NCBI GenBank assembly: GCA_900546075.1
Contig: URBH01000018.1
Coordinates: 1 to 35,977, forward strand
Reading direction: 5' to 3'
Origin: an uncultured Eubacteriales bacterium
GTDB taxonomy: Bacteria; Bacillota; Clostridia; Oscillospirales; Oscillospiraceae
Length of the DNA: 35,977 nucleotides
The notes beneath the pieces were generated by a model. The model had not been told where the DNA came from. It worked only from the letters and a program-made list of their open reading frames with translations, and made no database searches. Positions within the stretch are counted from its first letter, which is position 1; every line of letters starts with the position of its first letter. Shown here piece by piece: positions 1 to 7,800 of this stretch. The position numbers and the translations under genes are program-made.

Positions 1-51
1 GACCAGGTGGACCGGGCAGTGGACGAGATCATAAGGAGGCTGAAGCTATGA
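1..51 (+). CDS. C-terminal end of an upstream gene (possibly shikimate pathway)
   Basis: Sixteen codons are open from base 1 and end in TGA at 49-51, reading DQVDRAVDEIIRRLKL. The stop overlaps the aroQ ATG as ATGA, which implies translational coupling and one transcript. A helical charged tail of this kind is common at the end of shikimate kinase, and aroK often precedes aroQ in Firmicutes. That identity is inference from context; the fragment itself is too short to classify. Confidence 0.55.
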   Translation, partial: DQVDRAVDEIIRRLKL

Positions 52-479
52 AGCTGCTGGTGCTGAACGGACCCAACCTGAACATGCTGGGCATCCGGGA
101 GCCGGGTATCTACGGCAAAAGCACCTTTGCCGATCTTCTGCGGCTGTTGGACGAAACCGCCGGCGCCGAGGGTCTGGAGGTGGAGCAGTACCAGTCCAAC
201 CACGAGGGGGACATTGTAGATAAAATTCAGTGGGCATACGGCAAGGTGGACGGCATCGTCATCAACCCCGCCGCCTACACCCACACCTCCGTGGCCATTC
301 TGGACGCCCTGAAAGCCGTTTCCATCCCCGCCGTGGAGGTTCACATCTCCGACGTGGACGCAAGAGAACCCTTCCGTCAAATCTCCTACGCAGGGATGGC
401 CTGCGTGAAGACCATCAAAGGCCACGGCCTGGAGGGCTATCGGGAGGCAATTGTGTACCTCAAGGAGCATTGCGGCTAA
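48..479 (+). CDS. aroQ: Type II 3-dehydroquinate dehydratase
   Basis: This enzyme dehydrates 3-dehydroquinate to 3-dehydroshikimate, step three of the shikimate pathway, in the cytoplasm as a dodecamer. The 143-residue length is normal for the type II family. Visible family motifs are LNGPNLNMLGIREPGIYG at residues 5-22, which carries the catalytic Tyr; NPAAYTHTS near 75-83; and VEVHISDVDAREPFR near 97-111, which carries the catalytic His region. The ATG at 48 is chosen because AAGGAGG lies at 33-39 and the codon overlaps the stop of the preceding gene (ATGA). The next gene on this strand in the pathway is aroF at 1657, separated by two genes on the opposite strand, so the aromatic genes are only loosely clustered here. 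Confidence 0.97.
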   Translation: MKLLVLNGPNLNMLGIREPGIYGKSTFADLLRLLDETAGAEGLEVEQYQSNHEGDIVDKIQWAYGKVDGIVINPAAYTHTSVAILDALKAVSIPAVEVHISDVDAREPFRQISYAGMACVKTIKGHGLEGYREAIVYLKEHCG

Positions 480-509
480 AAAATTCCCCATTGCCTTGCG
501 GCAATGGGG
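480..509 (-). terminator. Intrinsic terminator of the LUD-gtrA operon
   Basis: CCCCATTGCC (486-495) and GGCAATGGGG (500-509) form a perfect 10-bp stem with a TTGC/GCAA loop. Read on the minus strand the stem is followed by a T-rich stretch (complement of 480-485), so it ends the minus-strand operon. The plus side after the stem has no T-run, so aroQ has no good terminator of its own. Confidence 0.8.
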
Positions 510-515
510 CGATGC

Positions 516-929
516 TCACTTGCGAAAAACCAGCAGCTTGCTGGATACGTAATTCAGAATTACCACCACAACGCTGATGATCAGCTTCCAGACATTTCCG
601 TCCCAGCCGCAGACGTCCACGGTCAGAAAGACCAGCGCCGTTTCCATAGCGCCCGAAGCTGCCCGGCAGCCCACGAATTTGCCCAGCTCCGGCAAAACGG
701 TTTTCATCGACCAGTCGTGGCTCTTGAACACGAAGGGCTTGTTCGTCACATAGGCGAAGGCAACCGCCGCCACCCAGGCGATGATATTGCTGACGGCAGC
801 GCTGATACCAAGCAGGTTGTAAAGCGGCAAATAAACCAGATAATTGACCACCGTCGTCAGCACGCCGAAAAAGAGATAGCTGACCATGTCCCAGTGCTTC
901 ATGACCAAAGCGCGAATTTTCTCGAACAT
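516..929 (-). CDS. GtrA-like family membrane protein
   Basis: A 137-residue protein with four predicted hydrophobic segments, beginning MFEKIRALVMKHWDMVSYLF and ending in SSKLLVFRK. The pattern VSYLFFGVLTTVVNY near the start and the N-K-x-F-V-F motif (NKPFVFKS) after the second segment are typical of the GtrA/DPMS3 family, small membrane proteins that assist transfer of lipid-linked sugars for cell-wall or polysaccharide glycosylation. The ATG at 929 is preferred over in-frame upstream codons because AAGGAGGA sits just upstream of it (complement of 933-941). Its ribosome site overlaps the stop codon of the LUD-domain gene (10-bp gap), so the two are one operon. The substrate is unknown. Confidence 0.85.
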   Translation of the reverse strand: MFEKIRALVMKHWDMVSYLFFGVLTTVVNYLVYLPLYNLLGISAAVSNIIAWVAAVAFAYVTNKPFVFKSHDWSMKTVLPELGKFVGCRAASGAMETALVFLTVDVCGWDGNVWKLIISVVVVILNYVSSKLLVFRK

Positions 930-939
930 ATTTTCCTCC

Positions 940-1578
940 TTACAGCCCCAGTTCTTCCCCAACCAGGATGAATTTGATCCGTCCGGGGGGATTGCAGTTG
1001 CGGGTGATGAGAATCTGATTGCAGATGCAGCCGTCGCTCTTGCAGTCGGCGCAGACGCCCGTCACCTCGCAGGGCGTTTTGGCGTCGAAGCGCTGCTTAT
1101 TCTGGGGCGCGGCTACCGTTCTCGCCCGCTCCACGGCGGCGTCCAGAGAATCCACCACCTTGTTCATTCCCGCAATGACGATCACGGACTCCGGCCCATA
1201 GACGATGGCCGCTACCCGGTTGCCGTTGCCGTCGATGTTCACCATCTGACCATCCAGGCTCAGCGCGTTTGCGCCGGTGATAAACACGTCCGCGCCAAGG
1301 CACTGCTTCATGATCGCTTTCCGTTCCTCCGGGGTCGCAGCCCGCTCCCGGTCGAGGGCGCGGTAATCCCCTGTCCGTACGGCGTCCAACAAGCCAATCT
1401 GCTGGGCAGACATTGCGCCGCCCCAGCCCACGCTGGAACCGGCGGGAATCCATTCCAGCGCCTTTTCCAGCGCTTCGGCCTTGTCTGCGCAGTAGCAGGC
1501 TTCAAAATGGCGGCTGTGGAGATTCTTGGTCAGCACATTGGCGCGTTTTTCATAGTATTTCCGTTTCGGGTCGGTCAC
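940..1578 (-). CDS. LUD-domain protein (lactate-utilisation LutC-like)
   Basis: About 212 residues, matching stand-alone LUD (formerly DUF162) proteins of Clostridia. Family signs include GSSVGWGGAMSAQQIGLLDA, DVFITGANALSLDGQMVNIDG, the NRVAAIVYGPESVIVIAGMNKVV core, and a C-terminal cysteine group (CEVTGVCADCKSDGCICN) that suggests metal or Fe-S binding. LutC proteins work with Fe-S partners in lactate oxidation; no lutA or lutB is present here, so the reaction is unknown. I place the start at the GTG at 1576-1578: the AAAGGAG ribosome site (complement of about 1588-1594) abuts another GTG at 1585-1587 too closely but is well spaced from this one. A sigma-A-like promoter lies at 1614-1642, and gtrA follows after 10 bp. 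Confidence 0.85.
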   Translation of the reverse strand: MTDPKRKYYEKRANVLTKNLHSRHFEACYCADKAEALEKALEWIPAGSSVGWGGAMSAQQIGLLDAVRTGDYRALDRERAATPEERKAIMKQCLGADVFITGANALSLDGQMVNIDGNGNRVAAIVYGPESVIVIAGMNKVVDSLDAAVERARTVAAPQNKQRFDAKTPCEVTGVCADCKSDGCICNQILITRNCNPPGRIKFILVGEELGL

Positions 1579-1613
1579 AGTAACCACTCCTTTTTCTTCC
1601 TGTCATATCGCCT

Positions 1614-1642
1614 ATCATACCGCATAAACAGAAAAAAGTAAA
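1614..1642 (-). promoter_or_regulatory. Promoter of the LUD-gtrA operon
   Basis: On the minus strand TTTACT (1637-1642) is followed after 17 bp by TATGAT (1614-1619). A 13-base stretch over the -10 box, CGCCTATCATACC on the plus strand (1609-1621), is identical in the gltB promoter. A weak plus-strand -10 (TATCAT, 1613-1618) overlaps it and may serve aroF. Confidence 0.6.
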
Positions 1643-1656
1643 GAGAGGACACCATC

Positions 1657-2688
1657 ATGCAGAATATGATTTTCAAGCGCAAGCTGCCCATCCCTAAGGA
1701 GATCAAGGAGCAGTACCCCCTGACCGCCGAACTTTCTCAGGCCAAAGCCCGCCGGGACAAGGAAATTGCCGACGTTTTCACCGGAAAAAGCAGCAAAATG
1801 GTGCTGATCATCGGCCCCTGCTCCGCCGACCGGGAGGACGCGGTGCTGGAATACTGCGAGCGGCTTGCCAAATTGCAGGAGGCGGTGTCGGACAAGCTGG
1901 TTCTGATTCCCCGGGTCTACACCAACAAGCCCCGCACCACCGGCGACGGCTATAAGGGTCTTCTGCACCAGCCCGACCCCCGAAAAACCTCCGATATGCT
2001 GGAGGGCGTCATTGCCATCCGCCGCCTGCACACCAATGTGCTGGCAAGCACCGGCCTTCCCACCGCCGACGAAATGCTCTACCCCGACAATTACCGCTAT
2101 CTTTCCGATCTGTTGTCCTATGTGGCGGTGGGCGCGCGGAGTGTCGAAAATCAGGAGCACCGTCTGACCTCCAGCGGCATTGACATTCCCGTGGGCATGA
2201 AAAATCCCACCAGCGGCGATATTTCCGTCATGCTCAATTCCATCATGGCCGCCCAGCACCCCCACACCTTCATCTACCGGGGCTGGGAGGTGGATACCAC
2301 CGGCAATCCCCTTGCCCACGCCATCCTCCGGGGCTATGTGAACAAGCACGGCGAGTCCATGCCCAACTACCACTTTGAGGAGCTGGAACGGCTGTACAAC
2401 GCCTACACCGCCAAGGGCTTACAGAACATGGCGCTGATCGTGGACGCCAACCACGCCAATTCCGGCAAAAAGTATCAGGAGCAGCCCCGCATCTGCAAGG
2501 AAGTGCTGCATTCCTGCCGCCACAGCGGCGAAATCAAGTCCATGGTCAAAGGCTTTATGATAGAATCCTACCTGGAACCCGGCTGCCAGAAGATCGGCGA
2601 CGGCGTTTACGGCAAGTCCATCACCGACCCCTGTCTCGGCTGGGAGGATACGGTTCGTCTGGTTCAGGATATTGCGGATTTGATCTGA
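1657..2688 (+). CDS. aroF: 3-deoxy-7-phosphoheptulonate (DAHP) synthase, class I
   Basis: Condenses phosphoenolpyruvate with erythrose 4-phosphate, the first committed step of aromatic amino-acid synthesis. The 343-residue length fits the AroF/G/H (class I-alpha) family. Key sites are GPCSADRE (53-60), KPRTTGDGYKGL (91-102, where E. coli has KPRTTVGWKGL), ARSVENQEHR, GMKNPTSGD, and DANHANSGKK near 262-271, which holds the metal-binding His. The serine-for-threonine and Asn-for-Ser changes are mild and compatible with activity. A GAGAGGA ribosome site (1643-1649) supports ATG 1657; a second ATG at 1666 is possible. Which of Phe, Tyr or Trp inhibits it cannot be read from sequence, so the symbol letter is conventional. 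Nearly every proline codon is CCC. Confidence 0.95.
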   Translation: MQNMIFKRKLPIPKEIKEQYPLTAELSQAKARRDKEIADVFTGKSSKMVLIIGPCSADREDAVLEYCERLAKLQEAVSDKLVLIPRVYTNKPRTTGDGYKGLLHQPDPRKTSDMLEGVIAIRRLHTNVLASTGLPTADEMLYPDNYRYLSDLLSYVAVGARSVENQEHRLTSSGIDIPVGMKNPTSGDISVMLNSIMAAQHPHTFIYRGWEVDTTGNPLAHAILRGYVNKHGESMPNYHFEELERLYNAYTAKGLQNMALIVDANHANSGKKYQEQPRICKEVLHSCRHSGEIKSMVKGFMIESYLEPGCQKIGDGVYGKSITDPCLGWEDTVRLVQDIADLI

Positions 2689-2700
2689 ATGTGCTATACT
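2672..2700 (+). promoter_or_regulatory. Promoter of the DUF2284 gene inside the aroF end
   Basis: TTGCGG (2672-2677) and TATACT (2695-2700) are 17 bp apart, with TG at 2692-2693 giving a TGn-extended -10. The -35 lies in the last aroF codons, so the next gene can be expressed separately. Confidence 0.65.
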
Positions 2701-2735
2701 GGGTGCCATCGAGCCTAAAAATGGAGTGATGCAAT

Positions 2736-3275
2736 ATGACAGCAGAACAAATGGTGCAATATGCCTATGAGGAAGGCTTTTCCGCCGCCGCAGTGGTGGA
2801 TACCGCCGACATCGTCTTTGACCCCTCGTTCCGGCCTTACTGCGAGGAAAACCTCTGCGGGCAGTACGGCGCGAACTACTCCTGTCCCCCGGACTGCGGC
2901 ACGCCGGAGGAAATGAAGCAGAAGGTGCTTGCCCACAAAAAGGCGCTGGTGCTGCAAACCATCTGGCAGCTGGAAAGCTATACCGACACCCCCGCCATCA
3001 AGAAGGGAAAATCCGGCCACAACACCGCCGCGATCCGCCTGATGAAGCGTTGCCGTGACGAAGGGTGCGACGGCTTTCTGGTGGGCGCCAGCGGCTGCGC
3101 CCTGTGTTCCCCCTGCACAAGAAAAAATAACGAGCCTTGCCGGTTCCCCGACCTGAAATATTCCTGCATGTCCGCTTACTGTATTTTCGTCAAGAAGCTG
3201 GCAGACCTGTGCGGTATGGAATATACCTGCGGCGACGGCCTGATCGCGTTTTTCGGTATGTACGTATTTGAATGA
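2736..3275 (+). CDS. DUF2284 family cysteine-rich protein
   Basis: A 179-residue soluble protein of the DUF2284 family, often called predicted metal-binding. It carries two cysteine groups: an N-terminal one (C-x4-CGQYGxNYSCPPDCG, residues about 36-55) and a C-terminal one (GCALCSPCTRKNNEPCRFPD followed by SC and YC). These resemble Fe-S or Zn ligands. No enzymatic function has been fixed for the family, and I infer none. ATG 2736 follows TGGAG at 2722-2726. The gene is monocistronic: it has its own promoter in the end of aroF and a strong terminator right after its stop. Confidence 0.88.
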   Translation: MTAEQMVQYAYEEGFSAAAVVDTADIVFDPSFRPYCEENLCGQYGANYSCPPDCGTPEEMKQKVLAHKKALVLQTIWQLESYTDTPAIKKGKSGHNTAAIRLMKRCRDEGCDGFLVGASGCALCSPCTRKNNEPCRFPDLKYSCMSAYCIFVKKLADLCGMEYTCGDGLIAFFGMYVFE

Positions 3276-3285
3276 AGGATATTGC

Positions 3286-3324
3286 AAAAAGTTCCCGTTT
3301 CCGAAAGGAAACGGGAACTTTTTT
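3286..3324. terminator. Bidirectional intrinsic terminator
   Basis: A-tract 3286-3290, arms GTTCCCGTTTCC (3291-3302) and GGAAACGGGAAC (3307-3318), GAAA tetraloop, then T6 (3319-3324). The symmetry serves both the DUF2284 gene from the left and gltD from the right. Confidence 0.95.
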
Positions 3325-3329
3325 GTAGT

Positions 3330-4802
3330 CTAAAGGTTTGTATAGCCCATCAGGCTTTCATCCACTACGGCGGCGGTGTCCCGGCCTTCCCGCAGCGCCC
3401 ACACCACAAGGCTCTGTCCCCGGCGCATATCCCCGCAGACAAATACCTTTGGCTGGCTTGTCGCGTACTTCACATCCGCCACATTGCCCCGGGGTGTCAT
3501 ATCCACGCCGAAGGCTTCGGCGACATAGCTCTCGCAGCCCAGGAATCCCGCCGCGATAAGCACCAGATCGCACTCCACGGAGAATTCCTCCCCGGTGGGA
3601 ACCATCATCCGCCGCCCGTCCACCACCTTGCTTTCCAGGCGGGCAATGAGCGCCCCGCAGACCTGCCCGGCTTCGTTCTTGCAGAACTCCTTGACGGTTG
3701 TCTGATACTCCCGGGGGTCGTGGCCGAATACGGCAATGGCCTCCTGCTGGCCGTAGTCGGTTTTCAGCACCCGTGGCCACTCCGGCCAGGCATTGCCGGG
3801 AGCGCGGGTTTCCGGCGGGCAAGGCATCATTTCCAGCTGCATGATGCCCGTGCAGCCCTGACGGATGGCAGTGCCTACGCAGTCATTGCCCGTGTCGCCG
3901 CCGCCGATGACCAGCACCTTCTTGCCCTTGGCCGTGACAGCCTTGCCGTCGGCGAAATCCGAGTCCAGCAGGCTCTTGGTCACGCTGGTCAGGTAGTCCA
4001 CGGCGAAGTAAATCCCCTCGGCGTCCCGTCCGGGTACGCCGATATCCCGGGGCTTTTTCGCGCCGCAGCACAGAACCACCGCATCATAATTCTCCATCAG
4101 CTCCTCGGCGGAGACGTCCCGCCCCACGTCGGCGTTGGTGACGAACTCGATGCCCTCTTCTTCCAGAATCTTCACCCGGCGGTCGATGACCCACTTTTCC
4201 AGCTTCATGTTGGGAATGCCGTACATCAGCAGACCGCCCACCCGGTCGGCGCGCTCATACATGGTCACCTTATGGCCGCGCTTGTTCAGCAGGTCGGCGA
4301 CGGACAGCCCGGAGGGGCCGGTGCCGACCACCGCCACCCGCTTTCCGGTGCGCGCCGGTGGCGGGACGGCGTGGATTGCGCCGCTTTCGTAGCCGTACTC
4401 CACAATCGCCCGCTCGTTCTCTTTCACCGCCACGGGAGACCCCGTGGCCATGCCGCAGGTACAGGCGGCCTCGCACAGCGCCGGACAGACCCGGCTGGTG
4501 AATTCCGGGTAGCGGTTGGTGGCAATGAGCCGCTTCGCCGCCAAGTCCCACCGCCCCTGATACACCAGATCGTTCCATTCGGGGATGAGGTTATTCAGGG
4601 GGCAGCCGCTTGCCATGCCGCCGATCATCATGCCGCTCTGGCAGAAGGGCACGCCGCAGTCCATGCACCGTGCGCCCTGCGCCTGCTGTTCGTCGCAGTG
4701 CAGCGGAATATGAAATTCATTGAAGTTTTTGATACGTTCCTCAGGAGCGATCTCCCGGCTGGTCTGCCGGTCGATCTCCATAAATCCGGTGGGTTTTCCC
4801 AT
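3330..4802 (-). CDS. gltD: Glutamate synthase small (beta) subunit
   Basis: The 490-residue beta subunit transfers electrons from NADPH through FAD and 4Fe-4S clusters to GltB, where glutamine and 2-oxoglutarate become two glutamates. The N-terminal Fe-S domain has Cys46, Cys49, Cys54 and Cys67 and a second set at 106, 110, 114 and 116. FAD binding is shown by VAVVGTGPSGLSVAD (157-171) and the later NADPH site by VLVIGGGDTGNDCVGTA. AGFLG and VFVCGDMRRGQSLVVWA near the end match the second FAD region. ATG 4802 follows AAGGAGG, which overlaps the gltB stop; only 12 bp separate the two genes, so they are one operon and translation is probably coupled. Length and motifs are complete. Confidence 0.97.
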   Translation of the reverse strand: MGKPTGFMEIDRQTSREIAPEERIKNFNEFHIPLHCDEQQAQGARCMDCGVPFCQSGMMIGGMASGCPLNNLIPEWNDLVYQGRWDLAAKRLIATNRYPEFTSRVCPALCEAACTCGMATGSPVAVKENERAIVEYGYESGAIHAVPPPARTGKRVAVVGTGPSGLSVADLLNKRGHKVTMYERADRVGGLLMYGIPNMKLEKWVIDRRVKILEEEGIEFVTNADVGRDVSAEELMENYDAVVLCCGAKKPRDIGVPGRDAEGIYFAVDYLTSVTKSLLDSDFADGKAVTAKGKKVLVIGGGDTGNDCVGTAIRQGCTGIMQLEMMPCPPETRAPGNAWPEWPRVLKTDYGQQEAIAVFGHDPREYQTTVKEFCKNEAGQVCGALIARLESKVVDGRRMMVPTGEEFSVECDLVLIAAGFLGCESYVAEAFGVDMTPRGNVADVKYATSQPKVFVCGDMRRGQSLVVWALREGRDTAAVVDESLMGYTNL

Positions 4803-4814
4803 ATTCCCGCCTCC

Positions 4815-7800
4815 TTATTTCCCGTTTTTCATGGCGTAAAACGCCTCGATCTGCGCCTGCTCGCTGTCCTCGCCCTTTTCCTCCATCTGGGCGATCAGGC
4901 GGAGCATCTTATCATAGTCGTGTGGCAGAACCTTCTTGAACTTTGGCAGATATTCGCCGAAGTTTTCCAGAATTTCCTTACCCAGGGGAGAGCCGGTGGC
5001 CTCCACATGCTCCCGAATCAGGTCTTTCAGCAGGGACACATCGTACTTATGCTCCACACTTTCCAGCGTGACCATGTCCTTGTTCACCCGCTGGTAGAAG
5101 TCCCAGTCCTCATCCAGCACGTAGGCAATGCCGCCGCTCATACCTGCGGCGAAGTTCTTGCCGGTCTTGCCCAGCACCACCACCGTGCCGCCGGTCATGT
5201 ACTCGCAGCCGTGGTCGCCCACGCCCTCCACCACGGCGACAGCGCCGGAGTTGCGGACGCAGAACCGCTCCCCCGCCACGCCGTTGATAAACGCCTTGCC
5301 GCCGGTGGCGCCGTAGAAGGCCACGTTGCCGATCAAAATGTTCTCACTGCGGTCGTAGGTCACGTTCTTCGGCGGGTAGACGATGATCCTGCCGCCGGAA
5401 AGTCCCTTGCCCAGATAGTCATTACTGTCGCCGATCAGTTCCAGCGTCAGCCCCTTGGGAATGAACGCGCCGAAGCTCTGGCCGCCGTAGCCAGTGCAGA
5501 CCACATGGAAGGTGTCGTCCGGGAGGGTGTTGCCGAATTTCGCCGTGATCTCGCTGCCGAAAATGCTGCCAAGGGTGCGGTCGGTGTTGCCCACCTCCAT
5601 CTGAACGGTCGCGGGTTTAGGCTCGGCCATATCGAAGCTCTTTCTGAACTTCTTCATCAGCACCTTCATGTCCGGGGTCTGCTCCAGCTTGAAGTCGTAC
5701 ACCGCCTTGGGGTCAAAGTGGACATTGGTGTTCTCCACCAGCGGGTTTTGCAGCAGTCCCGACAAATCCATTTCGCTGGCGCGGGAACCGGCGGGGACGG
5801 GACGCACCTTCAGCAAGTCCGTGCGACCCACCAGCTCGTCCACTGTGCGCACGCCCAGTTTCGCCATATATTCCCGCAGCTCCTGAGCCATGAACTTCAT
5901 AAAGTTCATCACGTACTCGGGCTTGCCTATAAACTTCTTTCTCAGTTCGGGATTCTGAGTGCAGATGCCCATGGGGCAGGTATCCAGATTGCACACCCGC
6001 ATCATTACGCAGCCCATGGCTACCAGTGGGCCGGTGCCGAAACCGAATTCCTCCGCGCCCAGCATGGCGGCGATGGCCACGTCCCGACCGCTCATGAGCT
6101 TGCTGTCGGACTCGATGCGGACGCGGGAACGCAGGCCGTTCATGATGAGGCACTGGTGCGCCTCCGCGATGCCCAGCTCCCAGGGAAGACCGGCGTTGTG
6201 GATGGAGGAATTGATGGACGCCGCGCCCGTGCCGCCGTCAAATCCGGAGATCAGGATGACCTCCGCCCCGGCCTTGGCCACGCCGGCGGCAATGGTGCCG
6301 ACCCCCGCTTCGCTCACCAGCTTGACGTTGATGGCGGCATTCCGGTTGGCGCATTTCAGGTCATAGATCAGCTGCGCCAGATCCTCAATGGAATAAATAT
6401 CGTGATGAGGCGGCGGGGAAATCAGCCCCACGCCCGTGGTGGAGTGACGGCACTTTGCCACCCAGGGATAAACCTTGCCGCCGGGAAGCTGGCCGCCCTC
6501 GCCGGGCTTCGCGCCCTGTGCCATCTTGATCTGGATTTCCTTGGCGGAAACCAGGTATTTGCTGGTGACGCCGAACCGGGCGGAGGCAACCTGCTTGATG
6601 GCGGAATTCCGTTCGGTGCCGTAGCGCTCCTCGTCCTCGCCGCCCTCGCCGGTGTTGGACTTGCCGCCCAAGCGGTTCATGGCAATGGCAAGGCATTCAT
6701 GGGCTTCCTTGGACAGCGCGCCGTAGCTCATGGCGGCGGTCTTGAAGCGCTTGACGATGGCGTCCACCCCTTCCACTTCCTCAATAGGGACGCCGGTTTC
6801 GGGGTAGTTAAATTCCAGTAGGCTCCGCAGGTGCATATCGTCGCCGCCCTCGTTGGCTGCGGCGGCGGTGTATTGCTTGAACTTGCCGTAGTCCCCCGTC
6901 CACACCGCCTGCTGCAACAGGTGGATGGTCTGGGGATTGTACAGGTGCTGCTCCGCCGCGCTCCCGCTGCGGAATTTGTGGGCGCCCACGCTGGGCAAAT
7001 CCATGTAAATGTCCAGACCCAGGGGGTCAAAGGCCTGCTGGTGACGGTCCTCCATGTCCTTCTGGATATCGGCAATGGTGATGCCGCCCACCCGGCTGAC
7101 GGTGTTGGTAAAGTATTTGTCAACGACCTCTTTGCTGATGCCCACGGCCTCGAAAATCTGGCTGCCCTGATAGGACTGGATGGTGGAAATGCCCATCTTG
7201 GAGGCGATCTTCACGATACCCGCCAGCACCGCCTTGTTGTAATCGTTGACGGCGGCATAGAAATCCTTTTCCAGCAGCCCGTCGCTGATCAAATTGCCGA
7301 TGCTCTCCTGGGCAAGATACGGGTTGATGGCGCAGGCGCCGAAGCCCAGAAGCGTGGCAAAGTCATGGACAAGCCGGGGTTCGCCGCTTTCCAGAATCAA
7401 TGCCATGGCGGTGCGCTTCCGGGTGCGAACCAGATATTTGGACACCGCGCTGACGGCCAGCAGGCTGGGAATGGCGACGTGATACTCGTCAATATCCCGA
7501 TCGGACAAAATCAGGATGTTCGTGCCGTCCCGGTACGCCCGGTCAACGTCCACGAACAGCCGGTCGATGGCCTTTTCCAGGGGGGTGTTTTTATAGTAGC
7601 AAATGGACACCGTCTCCACCTTGAAGCCGGGAACGTCCATGGTCTTGATTTTCAGCAAGTCCGTCTCCGTGAGGATGGGATTGTTGATTTTCAGGACCTT
7701 ACAGTTTTCCGCGTCCTCCTCCAGCAGGTTGCCCTGAGCGCCCACGTATACGGTGGTGGAGGTGACGATTTTCTCCCGCAGCGCGTCGATGGGCGGGTTC

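Noticed and set aside
3282..6821. A plus-strand open frame of about 1180 codons opposite gltD and gltB
   Set aside because: It lies exactly opposite two complete, well-recognised genes, is rich in His/Gly/Ala as expected of a GC-rich antisense frame, and has no ribosome site or recognisable domain.
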